Below, in pieces: positions 53,892 to 63,469 of a stretch of 64,000 nt of DNA. Location: contig NZ_BAFX01000074.1 of assembly GCF_000308815.1 (NCBI RefSeq), positions 1 through 64,000 on the forward strand, written 5' to 3'. The stretch comes from Nocardia concava NBRC 100430. GTDB lineage: Bacteria; Actinomycetota; Actinomycetes; Mycobacteriales; Mycobacteriaceae. The translations under genes and the position numbers were made by a program. The notes beneath the pieces were generated by a model. That model was not told where the DNA came from, searched no databases, and saw only the letters and a program-made list of their open reading frames with translations. Numbering within the stretch: position 1 is the first letter of the stretch; every line of letters begins with the position of its first letter.

Positions 53892-54323
53892 ATGGCCGCC
53901 GCTCCCCGCACCGACACCGCCCAGCTCATGGAGTTGCTCTCGCTCTCGCTCGGCGTCTACTACGGGGACTTCACCGCGGCGGCCGCGAGCGAAAATCTCA
54001 CCGCGATGCAGGGCAAAACCCTGACCGTGTTGCGCAGGGGCCCGATCGCCATGCGCGCACTGGCCGAGATCATGGCCTGCGACGCCTCCAATGTCACCGG
54101 CATCATCGACCGACTGGAGAAGCGCGGCTTCGTCCGCCGCGAGCCCAGCGCCTCGGACCGCCGCGTCACCAACCTCGTCATCACGCCGGAGGGCGAGCAG
54201 CTCTCGGACGCGATCCGCGCGAAGATGCACACCACCCGCGACGGATTGAACAGACTCGACTCCGAGGAGCGGGCTCAGTTGTGCGCCTTGCTGAAACGAG
54301 CCTTCCTCTCCCGCCCCGAATAG
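53892..54323 (+). CDS. MarR-family regulator
   Basis: 143 residues. The winged helix has AMRALAEIMACDASNVTGII and RREPSASDRRVTNLVITPEG, the usual MarR recognition helix and wing. ATG 53892 follows closely on the palindrome. It is divergent from the OYE gene and upstream of the third MMPL gene on the same strand, which may also be in its circuit. The single Cys in MACDAS might sense electrophiles (speculative). Confidence 0.87.
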   Translation: MAAAPRTDTAQLMELLSLSLGVYYGDFTAAAASENLTAMQGKTLTVLRRGPIAMRALAEIMACDASNVTGIIDRLEKRGFVRREPSASDRRVTNLVITPEGEQLSDAIRAKMHTTRDGLNRLDSEERAQLCALLKRAFLSRPE

Positions 54324-54464
54324 CACCAGTAGTTCGCAGACTCGGCTCGCTGCGTGCCTGCGGCGACGCTGTGACCAAACGCTCAGGGTTTCCCCGGATG
54401 CGGTGAGAGTCGGTGGCGACCATAGTTATTCGCGTCATCGTCCATATGACTGACAGGGGGGCGT

Positions 54465-56591
54465 ATGTCTGCGCCGACTGATCCCGATATGACCGACTTA
54501 TTAGGTCGATTGTCCAGAATTCCGAGTGGCCGTCGCAGCAAGTGGGTTGTGGTGGGGGTGTGGGTCATCGCGTTCATCGCGTTGGCGGCATTCGCGCAGC
54601 AGCTCACCGGTGCGCAGAAGAACGACAATGTGGCATGGCTTCCCGGTGGGGCCGAGTCCACGCAGGCCTATCATCTCGCCGAACCGTTCGGCAACGCCGA
54701 CGAAGCGCCGGTGGTGATCGTCTATGAGCGACCCGAAGGCATTACCGACGCGGACAAGGCCGTCGCCGAGGCCGATGCGGCGAAGTTCAGGTCGGTGAAC
54801 CATGTCGTCGGGGAGAAGGTGCTCGGGCCGATCGTCGCCAAGGACGGCCAGGCGCTCGAGACGGTGGTGCCGATTCGAATGGGGACCGGCGGCTGGAATC
54901 AGTTGGCGGACACCGTGAAAGCCCTGAAGAACGCGGCGGGGGAGCGGCCGGACGGGCTCTCGTTCCTGCCGACCGGTCCGGCCGGTTACGCGGCGGAGTT
55001 CGGGCAGGCGTTCAAGGGCATCGATGGAATGCTGCTGTATTCCGCGGGTGCGGTTGTGATCGTGGTCCTGTTGGTGACCTACGGCCCGATGCTGTGGCTG
55101 CTGCCGATCATCGCGGCGGCCGTCGCGTTGACCATTGCCCAGAGCGCCGTATTCGGCGCTACCAAGCTGGGATTGACGGTGAACGCGCAGAGTGCGGCGA
55201 TCCTGATGATCCTGGTGTTCGGCGCCGGAACCGACTATGCGCTGCTGCTGATAGCGCGGTATCGGGAGGAGTTGCGACGGCACGAGGACAAGCACGAGGC
55301 GATGGCCGTCGCGCTGCATCGGGCCGGGCCCGCGGTGCTGGCCAGCGGTGCCACCGTGATCATCGCGATGCTGACATTGCTTGTGGCGGAACTGAATTCC
55401 ACCGCGGGGATCGGGCCGGTCGCCGCGATCGGCATCGCCGTGGGTCAACTCGCGATGCTGACGCTGCTGCCCGCCCTGCTGGTCATCGCCGGTCGATGGA
55501 TCTTCTGGCCGCGGCACCCGAACTTCGGCACCGAGGATCACACCGCGACCGGAATATGGGCTCGGATAGGCAATTTCGTCGCGATGCGACCGCGGGTCGT
55601 GTGGGCGGTCACCGGATTGGCGTTGGTGGCCTTGGCATTCGGCATGACCGGGCTCGACACCAACGGGGTCGCGGGCCAGGACTCGTTCACCACCAAGGTC
55701 GACGCGGTGCGCGGCACCGAGGTGATGCAGAAGCACTTCGACATCGGCACCGGCAGCCCGGTGGTCGTGGTCGCGAAAAAGGATCGGGCAGAGGCCGTTC
55801 GGGATGCGCTGGCCGCGACACCGGGCATCGTGTCCGCGACTCCCGCGGTGACCAAGGATGGCTACGCATACCTCGAAGGCACGCTGGCTGACGCACCGGA
55901 CAGCCGGGCCGCCGACGCGACCATCGACCGGGTGCGCGAACGAGTGCACGCCGTCGACGGCGCCGATGCCAAGGTCGGCGGCACAACCGCGATCCAACTG
56001 GACATCAAACGCTCTGCGTCACACGACAACAAGGTGATCGTCCCGCTTGTCCTGGTGGTCGTCATGGCAATCCTGATGCTGCTCCTACGCTCCCTGCTCG
56101 CCCCTGTGCTCCTGACGTTGACGGTGGTTCTATCCTTCTTCGCAGCACTCGGAGCAAGCACGTTGCTGTTCCACGCACTCGACTTCCACGGCGCCGACCC
56201 CGGATTACCCCTGATCACCTTCGTATTCCTCGTAGCCCTGGGCATCGACTACAACATCTTCCTGATGTCCCGAGTACACGAGGAAGCCAAGCAATTCTGC
56301 ACCCGCCGAGGCGCATTGGTCGGCCTCTCCGCCACCGGCGGCGTAATCACCTCCGCCGGCCTGGTCCTGGCAGGCACCTTCGCCGTCTTCACCACCATGC
56401 CCATCGTCACCTTCGCCCAAATGGGCATAGTCATCGCCGTAGGCGTCCTCCTGGACACCCTGATAGTCCGCTCCATCCTCGTAACCGCCCTCAACCTCGA
56501 CCTCGGCGACCGAATCTGGTGGCCAAGCGCACTTTCCCGCCAACCCCAGCCCCAACGCCCCGAACCCGAACTGGCCGAATCGAACGCCTGA
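54465..56591 (+). CDS. MMPL-family RND transporter (third copy)
   Basis: 708 residues. Proton-relay Asp-Tyr pairs are in LVFGAGTDYALLLIARYREE and LVALGIDYNIFLMSRVHEEA. LGLDTNGVAGQDSFTTKVDA begins the second outside loop. The overall order matches short actinobacterial MMPL proteins such as those of antibiotic or lipid clusters. It starts 141 bases after the MarR gene on the same strand and ends at a hairpin terminator. Cargo unknown. Confidence 0.9.
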   Translation: MSAPTDPDMTDLLGRLSRIPSGRRSKWVVVGVWVIAFIALAAFAQQLTGAQKNDNVAWLPGGAESTQAYHLAEPFGNADEAPVVIVYERPEGITDADKAVAEADAAKFRSVNHVVGEKVLGPIVAKDGQALETVVPIRMGTGGWNQLADTVKALKNAAGERPDGLSFLPTGPAGYAAEFGQAFKGIDGMLLYSAGAVVIVVLLVTYGPMLWLLPIIAAAVALTIAQSAVFGATKLGLTVNAQSAAILMILVFGAGTDYALLLIARYREELRRHEDKHEAMAVALHRAGPAVLASGATVIIAMLTLLVAELNSTAGIGPVAAIGIAVGQLAMLTLLPALLVIAGRWIFWPRHPNFGTEDHTATGIWARIGNFVAMRPRVVWAVTGLALVALAFGMTGLDTNGVAGQDSFTTKVDAVRGTEVMQKHFDIGTGSPVVVVAKKDRAEAVRDALAATPGIVSATPAVTKDGYAYLEGTLADAPDSRAADATIDRVRERVHAVDGADAKVGGTTAIQLDIKRSASHDNKVIVPLVLVVVMAILMLLLRSLLAPVLLTLTVVLSFFAALGASTLLFHALDFHGADPGLPLITFVFLVALGIDYNIFLMSRVHEEAKQFCTRRGALVGLSATGGVITSAGLVLAGTFAVFTTMPIVTFAQMGIVIAVGVLLDTLIVRSILVTALNLDLGDRIWWPSALSRQPQPQRPEPELAESNA

Positions 56592-56616
56592 ACGCTCACG
56601 GCCACCGCCATCGAAA

Positions 56617-56653
56617 GACCCCACCCGGGGGAGACTCTGGGCGGGGTCTCCCC
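56617..56653 (+). terminator. Terminator after the third MMPL gene
   Basis: Two alternative stems overlap: GACCCC-x-CCC with GGG-x-GGGGTC (56617-56648) and GGGGAGAC with GTCTCCCC (56628-56653). A T-rich CCTCTTTTCC lies just beyond. Confidence 0.6.
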
Positions 56654-56772
56654 AAACCTCTTTTCCGACAGGGGTGTTCATCTGGCGCGGTGTGGGCGGC
56701 TTTGGAAACGGGAGCTGTCGCCCGCATCGCGCCATGACGGGAGGTGTTGAGACGTGAGTGTTGGTGAAGCGG

Positions 56773-57951
56773 TCACATCGTCAGTTGCGCGGCGGAGGCG
56801 GGTTGTTCGGGGCGTGGGCCGCCTTTGAGCCAGGACAGTGAGCCGGGGTTGCTGGCCTCGCGGCGGATTTTGGTCACTCCGAGATTGCAGGTCATTTCCT
56901 TGATCTTCGCGCCCGCGCGGCCGCCGATGTAGAGGTTGATCGCGATGTCGTCTTTGCGGGCGAGCTGTCGGATGCCGGCGCGGCGGCCGAGGCTGACGCA
57001 GGTTCCCAACAGGGCCAGGTCGATCGGCGCTGGTTCGGTTCCCGCAATGTGGCTCAGGACGGTGTTGGCGGCCTGCGCGCCGAGGGGGCCAGCGCCCTGG
57101 CCGCTCATCCGCAGGGGTTGGCCCGACGGTGCGGCGGCGTCGCCGGTCGCCACGATGCGCTCGTCGTCGATGCTCGTCAGTGTCTCGTCGGTGAGCAACC
57201 GGCCGACCGCGTCGGTGCGCAGCCCGCTGTCGGCCGCCAGTGTCGGGACTCCGAAGCCTGTCGTCCAGATGGTGAGTGCGCTCGGACGCACGGTGCCGTC
57301 GGCGAAAACGACTGCGTCGGGCCGAACCTCGGCCACCCTGGCGGCCTCGAGGACGACGACACCGTGCCGCGACATCCATTTGGCGACATAGCGGCGACCC
57401 GGCGCACTCAACGACGGCATCAGGGTGCCGCCGCAGACCAGCGTGACCGCACGTCCTTGTTCGGCCAGCTCGGCCGCCGTCTCGATACCGGTCGCGCCGC
57501 CGCCGACGACGGTGACCGGAGCATCGAGTGGCAACTCGGCCAACCTGGCGTGCACCCGCTGCGCGGACTCGAATTCGGCGATGGGGAAGGCGAACTCGGC
57601 AGCGCCGGACACCGACGGAATCAGGGCGGTGCTGCCGACCGCGTAGATGACATGGTCATAGTCCAACGCGCCGCCCGACACCAGCCGCACCTTCCGAGCC
57701 GCGGTTTCGATGCGGGTGGCGCTGTCGACCACCAATTCGACGTCCTCCCCGAGGAGCGTGCCGTAATCGATCGTCGCCTCGCCGGTACCGGCCACCAACT
57801 GGTGCAACCGGAGTCGATCGACAAACGTGGGACGGGGATTCACGAGCGTGACATCGACATCGGTGCGCAGCCGCAGCCGATTGGCGGCGACGGTGCCGGC
57901 GTAGCCGCCACCGATAACGACAACCTTGTGGTGTGTGTTGTGTTCAGTCAT
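56773..57951 (-). CDS. NDH-2-like FAD-dependent oxidoreductase
   Basis: 392 residues. The FAD start KVVVIGGGYAGTVAANRLRL, the NAD-binding VTVVGGGATGIETAAELAEQ and the late ATGDAAAPSGQPLRMSGQGA are typical of type-II NADH dehydrogenase and related flavoproteins. The second half ends with the hydrophobic-poor GVTKIRREASNPGSLSW, so membrane attachment would be peripheral. It follows the DUF4383 gene by 142 bases. ATG 57951 gives MTEHNTHHKVVVIGG. Confidence 0.85.
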   Translation of the reverse strand: MTEHNTHHKVVVIGGGYAGTVAANRLRLRTDVDVTLVNPRPTFVDRLRLHQLVAGTGEATIDYGTLLGEDVELVVDSATRIETAARKVRLVSGGALDYDHVIYAVGSTALIPSVSGAAEFAFPIAEFESAQRVHARLAELPLDAPVTVVGGGATGIETAAELAEQGRAVTLVCGGTLMPSLSAPGRRYVAKWMSRHGVVVLEAARVAEVRPDAVVFADGTVRPSALTIWTTGFGVPTLAADSGLRTDAVGRLLTDETLTSIDDERIVATGDAAAPSGQPLRMSGQGAGPLGAQAANTVLSHIAGTEPAPIDLALLGTCVSLGRRAGIRQLARKDDIAINLYIGGRAGAKIKEMTCNLGVTKIRREASNPGSLSWLKGGPRPEQPASAAQLTM

Positions 57952-58093
57952 GCCCTCGAGACACCGCTGATCGCGGAGATATGACACGACCCGATGTGAC
58001 GTGCGCCACGTGATCGGAAGTCAACTCGCCGTATCTCGCCGACCGCCTGTTGCGGCGTTGCGGTTGGAGTGCCACAGACCCGGATGCGTGTTC

Positions 58094-58630
58094 CTAGCTG
58101 GTGACCGTGGTGGTTCCGGGGAACGAGCGGCGCTCGCCCAGGGTGGCGAGTGTGCCTGCGGCGAGCATGATTACGGCTTCGACTGCGTGCACGATGCTGC
58201 CGAAGGTGTCGACTGCCATCATGTGCAGGACATTGTCGCCACCGATGAATCCGAGTGCGGCGACGAGGAGATAGAACGGCCCGCACGCATACAGGTAGCC
58301 GACCGCGCGGTTGCGAAAAGGCGCGAGGGCGAGAGCGGCCATTCCGGTGAGCAGATGAAACAGTGCGTGCCAGCCGTTGACGGTGACCGGGATGAAGCCG
58401 AGGAACCGCATAGTGCAGGACTGCATGTGTCCGCCGAAAGCCATGTCCGGGTAGATCCCGTAGGCGATCACGCCGTTGGCGGTGAACCACGCGCCGATCA
58501 GGAAAACAACTACCTGGACAGGAGACTCGAAGATCGAAGTGGCATAGCGCAGCACCCGGGCGCGGACACCGGCGAATAGCGGCTCCCACCATTTCTGGGC
58601 GCCTCGTGACACAGTGCCGGTTTGGATCAT
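58094..58630 (-). CDS. DUF4383 membrane protein
   Basis: 178 residues, about four membrane segments: VQVVVFLIGAWFTANGVIAY, HALFHLLTGMAALALAPF, YLYACGPFYLLVAALGFIGG and VHAVEAVIMLAAGTLATLGE. This is the DUF4383 pattern, function unknown. ATG 58630 is preferred because GACGAGG lies just before it; GTG 58654 is possible. The NDH-2-like gene follows in the same direction and may form an operon with it. Confidence 0.75.
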   Translation of the reverse strand: MIQTGTVSRGAQKWWEPLFAGVRARVLRYATSIFESPVQVVVFLIGAWFTANGVIAYGIYPDMAFGGHMQSCTMRFLGFIPVTVNGWHALFHLLTGMAALALAPFRNRAVGYLYACGPFYLLVAALGFIGGDNVLHMMAVDTFGSIVHAVEAVIMLAAGTLATLGERRSFPGTTTVTS

Positions 58631-59006
58631 TGCCGCCTCGTCACCGAGCGCCACGGCCGCATGTCACCTTTGGACGACTTCTTTGTCATACCCAGTCACA
58701 CTACATGTGACATTGCGTTACAGGCAATTTTCAAGAGTGAGAGGGTGGCGGCGGAGTCGTTCGATGGCGCGGGTTTCCCTTGGAGCGCAGAGGTATTCAT
58801 CGATCAGGCGGCTCGTACCTTGATGGCCTTCGTAACTGGAGGTCGATCGGTTCGGTGGACCGGTGGGTGGAGGTCGGCGAATGGCCGGTTTGCCGGTGGG
58901 AGAGGCGGTTTGGAGTGGGCTCGGAGTAAGATCGGCGGGGCCATCGCGGGTTCGGGTCCGCTGCCGAGAGGCTCGACGGTGGATCACCGGATCGGGGGAA
59001 GCGCCG
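58631..59006. other. Promoter gap with an inverted repeat
   Basis: About 376 bases between the divergent DUF4383 and glycine-rich secreted-protein genes. GTCACA-CTACA-TGTGAC (58695-58711) is a clear inverted repeat upstream of the minus-strand operon, and TTGCGTTACAGGCAA follows it. No coding frame in the right half is convincing, though open frames exist. Confidence 0.45.
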
Positions 59007-59852
59007 ATGTCCGAGTTGCGTGGTTATGCGGTGTTGGCCGCCGCGGTGCCGGTGTTGTTCGGGTCCGGCGTGGCCGCGGCGCAGCCCGCGGAATTCGGCC
59101 GGCCTGCCGTGGATCGGCTCTCGCCGACGGAAACTCCTGGCGCCGTGGCGAATCCGGATCCGCATTCGCTGCGGTTGGGAACCACCACGGTCCCGCTGCC
59201 GGACGGCATCGACCCGCGGTTGCGGGACCAGGCCCAGGCCTATGTGGACGGGGTGCAACAGCAGATCACCACCGCCCTTGACGGCGCCGGCGTTCCGCGT
59301 GGCGAAGCCGACCGCCGCAGTGCCGCGACCGTGGGCGGAGCGGTCATCGGCGCCGCTGTCGGCAAGCTCGCCGTCTTCCCGCTCGAGATCGTGGGATGCG
59401 GAGTCGGCGCGGCGGTCGGTGCGGTCGCGGGTGGTGTGATCGGTGGACTTCCCACCGTGGGCGCCGGGGTACCGGTGGGCGCGGCGGTCGGCGGTGTGGC
59501 GGGCTGTCTGCTCGGCGGATTGGCGGTGGCCATCCCCGTGGACGTGATCGGCCTCGTCGGCGGAGCCGTCATAGGGGGCGCCGCCGGTGGGGCATTGAGT
59601 ACCGGCGGCGACGAATCCTCGACCTCGACCGACCTCCTCGCCAAAACCCCCACGCCCCAACCCGATCCACCCGTCTTCGAGCCCGCCGCGCCGGTGGCCG
59701 AGGCCGTCGCCGCGATCAGCCCCGACGCCGACGCGGCGGTCACGTCGCTGCGCTCCGCGATCGCCGCGATACCCCCACTGGATCCCAGTGCGCTCGGCGT
59801 ACTCACCCAGCCCGCCAACGATCTGCTCGCGGCGGTGCAAGCAGCGCTCTGA
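59007..59852 (+). CDS. Secreted glycine-rich protein
   Basis: 281 residues; not recognised by function. A signal peptide (GYAVLAAAVPVLFGSGVAAA, cut at about 26) is followed by a central glycine-zipper stretch with membrane potential (AVIGAAVGKLAVFPLEIVG; GAVAGGVIGGLPTVGAGVP; GLVGGAVIGGAAGG) and an Ala/Pro-rich tail. ATG 59007 follows GGGGGAAG. It faces another secreted glycine-rich protein across a terminator, and such proteins are frequent in Nocardia-type cell envelopes. Confidence 0.7.
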   Translation: MSELRGYAVLAAAVPVLFGSGVAAAQPAEFGRPAVDRLSPTETPGAVANPDPHSLRLGTTTVPLPDGIDPRLRDQAQAYVDGVQQQITTALDGAGVPRGEADRRSAATVGGAVIGAAVGKLAVFPLEIVGCGVGAAVGAVAGGVIGGLPTVGAGVPVGAAVGGVAGCLLGGLAVAIPVDVIGLVGGAVIGGAAGGALSTGGDESSTSTDLLAKTPTPQPDPPVFEPAAPVAEAVAAISPDADAAVTSLRSAIAAIPPLDPSALGVLTQPANDLLAAVQAAL

Positions 59853-59874
59853 ATTCCGGCGCACGGCGAAAAGA

Positions 59875-59902
59875 CCCCGCCCGGAGGGGAATCCGGGCGG
59901 GG
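59875..59902. terminator. Bidirectional terminator between the two secreted-protein genes
   Basis: A perfect 11-bp stem, CCCCGCCCGGA (59875-59885) with TCCGGGCGGGG (59892-59902), loop GGGGAA, between convergent genes. Confidence 0.75.
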
Positions 59903-59943
59903 CCGTGTCCCCCGCGCGAGCGGTCGCCGGGTTTGTGGCTGCG

Positions 59944-60630
59944 TTATTTGGCGGGGGTGAAGGGGGAGTTGATGGTGGTGAAGTACTGGATGGCCGCGGC
60001 GATGGCTACCGGGGCCGTGACGAACAGCTGACCCGCGATGGTGCCGAGGAAGCCGACCGCGGCGGCCCCCGCGATGCAGCCCGCGAGGGGGCCCGCGCCG
60101 AAGAGGGTGGCCAGGGCGCCGGTGAGGGCCAGGCCTACGGTGGCGCCGCCGAGGCAGCCGAGGGCTGCACCGGCCAGGCCGCCGGTGAGGGTGCCGATGG
60201 TGGCGCCGGTGGAAATGGTGGTGGCCATGCGGTTCCAGGCGGCCTGTTCGCGGTCGTACATCGACTTCCAGGGGGCCTGGTCCTCGTAGGGGAGGGCGAC
60301 CGGCTGGTAGACGGCATGGGATATGTCGAATCGGGGGGTCAGGGTGGCGGTGCGGTCGGTGATGTCTGCCGCGATCGGGAAGACGAAATCGTCTACGCGG
60401 AAGGACAGTTCGGTGCCCGCGAGGACGGTGCCGTCGGTGGCCTTGATCTTGAAGATGCCGTTCTCGACGACCATGGAGCCCGCGTCGGTCCGGATGACCG
60501 TGGTGGCGGGGGTGCTGGTCGCGGTGTAGTTCAAGGGGGCGGGGGTGTCGGCCCCGGCCGTGCCGGTGGCGCCTGCGCCGATGCACAGGGTGGCCGCGAG
60601 CAGCGCGGACGCCGCAGCAGTGTTCCTCAT
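59944..60630 (-). CDS. Secreted protein with glycine-rich C-terminal half
   Basis: 228 residues. A signal peptide (AASALLAATLCIGAGATGTA) leads into a beta-rich domain (about 45-125; VVENGIFKIKATDGTVLAG, ISHAVYQPVALPYEDQ) and then a glycine-zipper membrane-like half (GATIGTLTGGLAGAALGCLG; GCIAGAAAVGFLGTIAGQLF). The same layout in reverse order is seen in the facing protein at 59007. Function unknown; a cell-envelope role is plausible. Confidence 0.7.
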   Translation of the reverse strand: MRNTAAASALLAATLCIGAGATGTAGADTPAPLNYTATSTPATTVIRTDAGSMVVENGIFKIKATDGTVLAGTELSFRVDDFVFPIAADITDRTATLTPRFDISHAVYQPVALPYEDQAPWKSMYDREQAAWNRMATTISTGATIGTLTGGLAGAALGCLGGATVGLALTGALATLFGAGPLAGCIAGAAAVGFLGTIAGQLFVTAPVAIAAAIQYFTTINSPFTPAK

Positions 60631-60668
60631 CTGTTTCTCTCTGCGTGTGTTTTCTGGTGCTTCCCGTG

Positions 60669-61595
60669 TCAGAGATCGAGCACGAGAACGTCGGAGAGCG
60701 CCCGGGACACGCAGGGCATCAGGGCCCTGCCGTGGGCGCGTTCGTCGGCGGTCAGCACCGAATCGCGGTGCTGCACTTCGCCTTCGAGGAAGGTGGTCTC
60801 ACAGCTGCCGCAGGTGCCCTCGCGGCAGGAGGTGACGATCGCGACGCCCGCGCCTTCGAGGACGTCGACGATCGTCCGGTCCGCCGCGACCGACAGCACC
60901 TGACCGCTGTGCGCGAGCCGGACCAGAAAGGCGCGATCGACGGCATTGTCGACGCGCCGCGGCGTGAACCGCTCGGTGTGCACCGCCAGGCCCCGGCGCG
61001 CGGCCTCGGACTCGACGGCGTCGAGCAGGGGCGCGGGGCCGCAGCAGTACACGGCGGCGGTGGTGTCGGCCAGCAGGGAAGCGATGGGCAGGAGCCCGGA
61101 TTCGTTCTGCGGCAGCAGATTCACGTGCTCGTAGCCCTGGAGCTCGCCGGTGAAGGCGAGATGCTCCCGGCTGCGCGCACCGTAGTGCAGGCTCCAGCGC
61201 GTCCCGGCGCGCTCGGCGGCGGCCACCATGGGCAGGATCGGCGTGATCCCGATACCTCCCGCGATGAACACGTACTCCTCGCTCGCCACGAGCTCGAAGT
61301 TGTTGCGTGGCAGCGACACCCGCAGCTCGGTACCGGAAAGCGCGGTTTGGAACAGATGCTCGGATCCGCCGCGCCCCGCCGGTTCCCGCAGAATCGCGAT
61401 GCGCCAGCGCCGCTCGTCGGCGGGATCCCCGCACAGCGAGTACTGTCGTGTCCCAACGGATCCCGCGTGCACGTCGATGTGCGCGCCCGGCGTCCAGCTC
61501 GGCAGTACACCGGAGCCGGATGCCGAAAGCTCGAGGGCGAACACGCCCTGCGCCACGTCCCGCCGGTCGGTCACCCGGACCGTCAGCTCGCTCAT
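60669..61595 (-). CDS. PDR-type ferredoxin/flavin oxidoreductase
   Basis: 308 residues. It has a ferredoxin-NADP-reductase-like FMN domain (TPGAHIDVHAGSVGTRQYSL), an NAD domain (FIAGGIGITPILPMVAAAER) and a C-terminal plant-type 2Fe-2S domain with CREGTCGSCETTFLEGEV and a late Cys (MPCVSRAL). This is the VanB/phthalate-dioxygenase-reductase layout. It feeds electrons to an oxygenase; none is adjacent, so the partner must lie elsewhere. ATG 61595 is in GATGAGCGAG. It is divergent from the acyl-CoA dehydrogenase gene. Confidence 0.87.
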   Translation of the reverse strand: MSELTVRVTDRRDVAQGVFALELSASGSGVLPSWTPGAHIDVHAGSVGTRQYSLCGDPADERRWRIAILREPAGRGGSEHLFQTALSGTELRVSLPRNNFELVASEEYVFIAGGIGITPILPMVAAAERAGTRWSLHYGARSREHLAFTGELQGYEHVNLLPQNESGLLPIASLLADTTAAVYCCGPAPLLDAVESEAARRGLAVHTERFTPRRVDNAVDRAFLVRLAHSGQVLSVAADRTIVDVLEGAGVAIVTSCREGTCGSCETTFLEGEVQHRDSVLTADERAHGRALMPCVSRALSDVLVLDL

Positions 61596-61739
61596 CGCAT
61601 CCCCTCGTGGAGTCGGTGTCGAGGCCAACCCTGGTGGAGCCGGGGCGTCGATCGCGTGGCGGTTGCCCGAGTCGATTCGACCGATAGGCATTGACGATCG
61701 TCCCGCCGAACCACCCTGCCTCCGCCCGAGACTGGCCCC

Positions 61740-62900
61740 ATGAGCGCTGTGGCGGAACTGGTCGAACGGACCAGAGCATTCGTGACCGAGCACGTGTACC
61801 CCGTGGAGCGCGAGGTGGTGGCCGGCGGCCGCGTCACCGATGACGCGCTGCGGCTGGATCTGCAGAAGAAGGCCAAGGAGGCCGGGGTGTTCGGGCCGCT
61901 GTCCGATCCGCGCTACGGCGGACTGGGACTGGACACGCGGGGTCAGGCGCAGGTTCTCGAAGCCGCGGGCGCGAGCCTGCTGGGTCCGCTCGCGGTCAAC
62001 GCGTGGGCGCCCGACGACGGCAATATCCACCTGCTCGCCCATGTCGCCAATGAGGAGCAGCGGGAGCGTTATTTGGCTCCGCTGGCCTCCGGCGAGGTGC
62101 GGTCGGCGATCGCGCTGACCGAACCGGCCCCGGGCGCGGGCTCGGATCCGCGCATGCTGCGCACGGTCGCCCAGGAGGCCGACAACGGCTGGATCATCAA
62201 CGGGGCCAAGCACTTCACCACCGGAGCCAATGGCGCGGCCTTCACCATCTGCGTGGCCATGACCTCCGACGGGCCGACCATGTTCCTGGTCGACCAGGAC
62301 AATCCCGGCCTGCGCGTGGGACGCCGCATGCCGACGCTGGACCACACCAGCGCGCCCGGCGGCCACTGTGAGGTCGAGTTCGTCGATTGCTTCGTCCCCG
62401 ATGAGGCGGTGCTGGGCGAGGTGGGCCGCGGCCTCGAGCTCGCACAGGTCCGGCTCGCGCCCTCGCGGCTGGTGTTCTGCATGAACTGGCTGGGGCTGGC
62501 GGTACGGGCACAGGAGCTGACCGTCGAACACATCACGCGCCGTTCGGCTTTCGGCGTCCCGATCGCCGAGCACGGCATCGCGCAGGGCCTGGTCGCCGAC
62601 AACGAGATCGATATCGCCGCCGCCCGCGCCCTGGTGCGCTCGGTCGCCGAGACCATCGACACCTTCGGCCCGTCCTCTCCGCAGGCCCGTCATGAGACCT
62701 CGGTCGCGAAAACCTTCGTCTCCGAAGCGGTGTGGCGGGTGCTCGATCGCGCCGTCCAGCTGCACGGCGGACTCGGGGTCTGCGAGGACCACCTCGTCGC
62801 GCGATTCCTGGTGGAGGCCAGGGCTTTCCGCATCTACGAAGGCCCGTCGGAAGTGCTGCGCTGGTCGATCGCCCGCCGAGTCCTGCGCGGGCCGCGCTGA
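61740..62900 (+). CDS. Acyl-CoA dehydrogenase
   Basis: 386 residues, the standard size. Flavin-site IALTEPAPGAGSDPRML, FTTGANGAAFTICVAM and the late AVQLHGGLGVCEDHLVARF plus RIYEGPSEVLRWSIARRVL (catalytic-Glu region) are present. It introduces a double bond in acyl-CoA. The thioesterase gene follows after 44 bases, so an operon for acyl breakdown is likely. Confidence 0.9.
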   Translation: MSAVAELVERTRAFVTEHVYPVEREVVAGGRVTDDALRLDLQKKAKEAGVFGPLSDPRYGGLGLDTRGQAQVLEAAGASLLGPLAVNAWAPDDGNIHLLAHVANEEQRERYLAPLASGEVRSAIALTEPAPGAGSDPRMLRTVAQEADNGWIINGAKHFTTGANGAAFTICVAMTSDGPTMFLVDQDNPGLRVGRRMPTLDHTSAPGGHCEVEFVDCFVPDEAVLGEVGRGLELAQVRLAPSRLVFCMNWLGLAVRAQELTVEHITRRSAFGVPIAEHGIAQGLVADNEIDIAAARALVRSVAETIDTFGPSSPQARHETSVAKTFVSEAVWRVLDRAVQLHGGLGVCEDHLVARFLVEARAFRIYEGPSEVLRWSIARRVLRGPR

Positions 62901-62944
62901 ATCCGAGAGCCGCGCTGCATCCGAAATCAGAAGGGAAGACAAAG

Positions 62945-63469
62945 ATGACCGGAACACTGGCCGGATTCGCCGCCGCCTATCCGGAATTGGATTACGGCGC
63001 TGTCGATTACGAGTACCTGCGGGTGGTATCGCAGGAGATGGTGCCGTTCGGTGGCCACGTCGGCACCCTCGTCACCGAGATCGGCCCGGAGCGGGCAGTG
63101 GTGGAGATCCCCGCCGTGGAGCAGGTCCGCAACCACATGGGCACCGTGCACGCGGGCGCGCTGTTCACCGCCGCCGATATCGCGGGTGCCGCGGCCTTCG
63201 TCGGCGCGGCCGCCGAACGCCTCTACACGGTGGAGCGGCTGGTGCTGCGCGGCGGCACCGCCTCGTATCGCAAACCGGCACTGGGCCGTATCCGCGCCGT
63301 CGCGACCGTCGACGGGCCCGAGGTCGCGCTGATCCTGGCCGCGACGGAGTCGGCGCGCTTCGAACTGTCGGGCAAGGCGTCGCTGTTCGACGACAACGAC
63401 GTGCTGGTCGCCAAGTTCACCTTCGACTACGTGTGCGATGTGACCATCGCCGGAACCGAGGCGCGATGA
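62945..63469 (+). CDS. Hotdog-fold thioesterase (DUF4442/PaaI-like)
   Basis: 174 residues. The hotdog helix and strand region NHMGTVHAGALFTAADIAGA with AAFVGAAAERLYTVERLVLR and YRKPALGRIRAVATV matches the DUF4442/PaaI-type thioesterases. It would release free acids from acyl-CoA. GAAGGGAAG lies before ATG 62945. Its TGA overlaps the ATG of the next gene as ATGA. Confidence 0.82.
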   Translation: MTGTLAGFAAAYPELDYGAVDYEYLRVVSQEMVPFGGHVGTLVTEIGPERAVVEIPAVEQVRNHMGTVHAGALFTAADIAGAAAFVGAAAERLYTVERLVLRGGTASYRKPALGRIRAVATVDGPEVALILAATESARFELSGKASLFDDNDVLVAKFTFDYVCDVTIAGTEAR

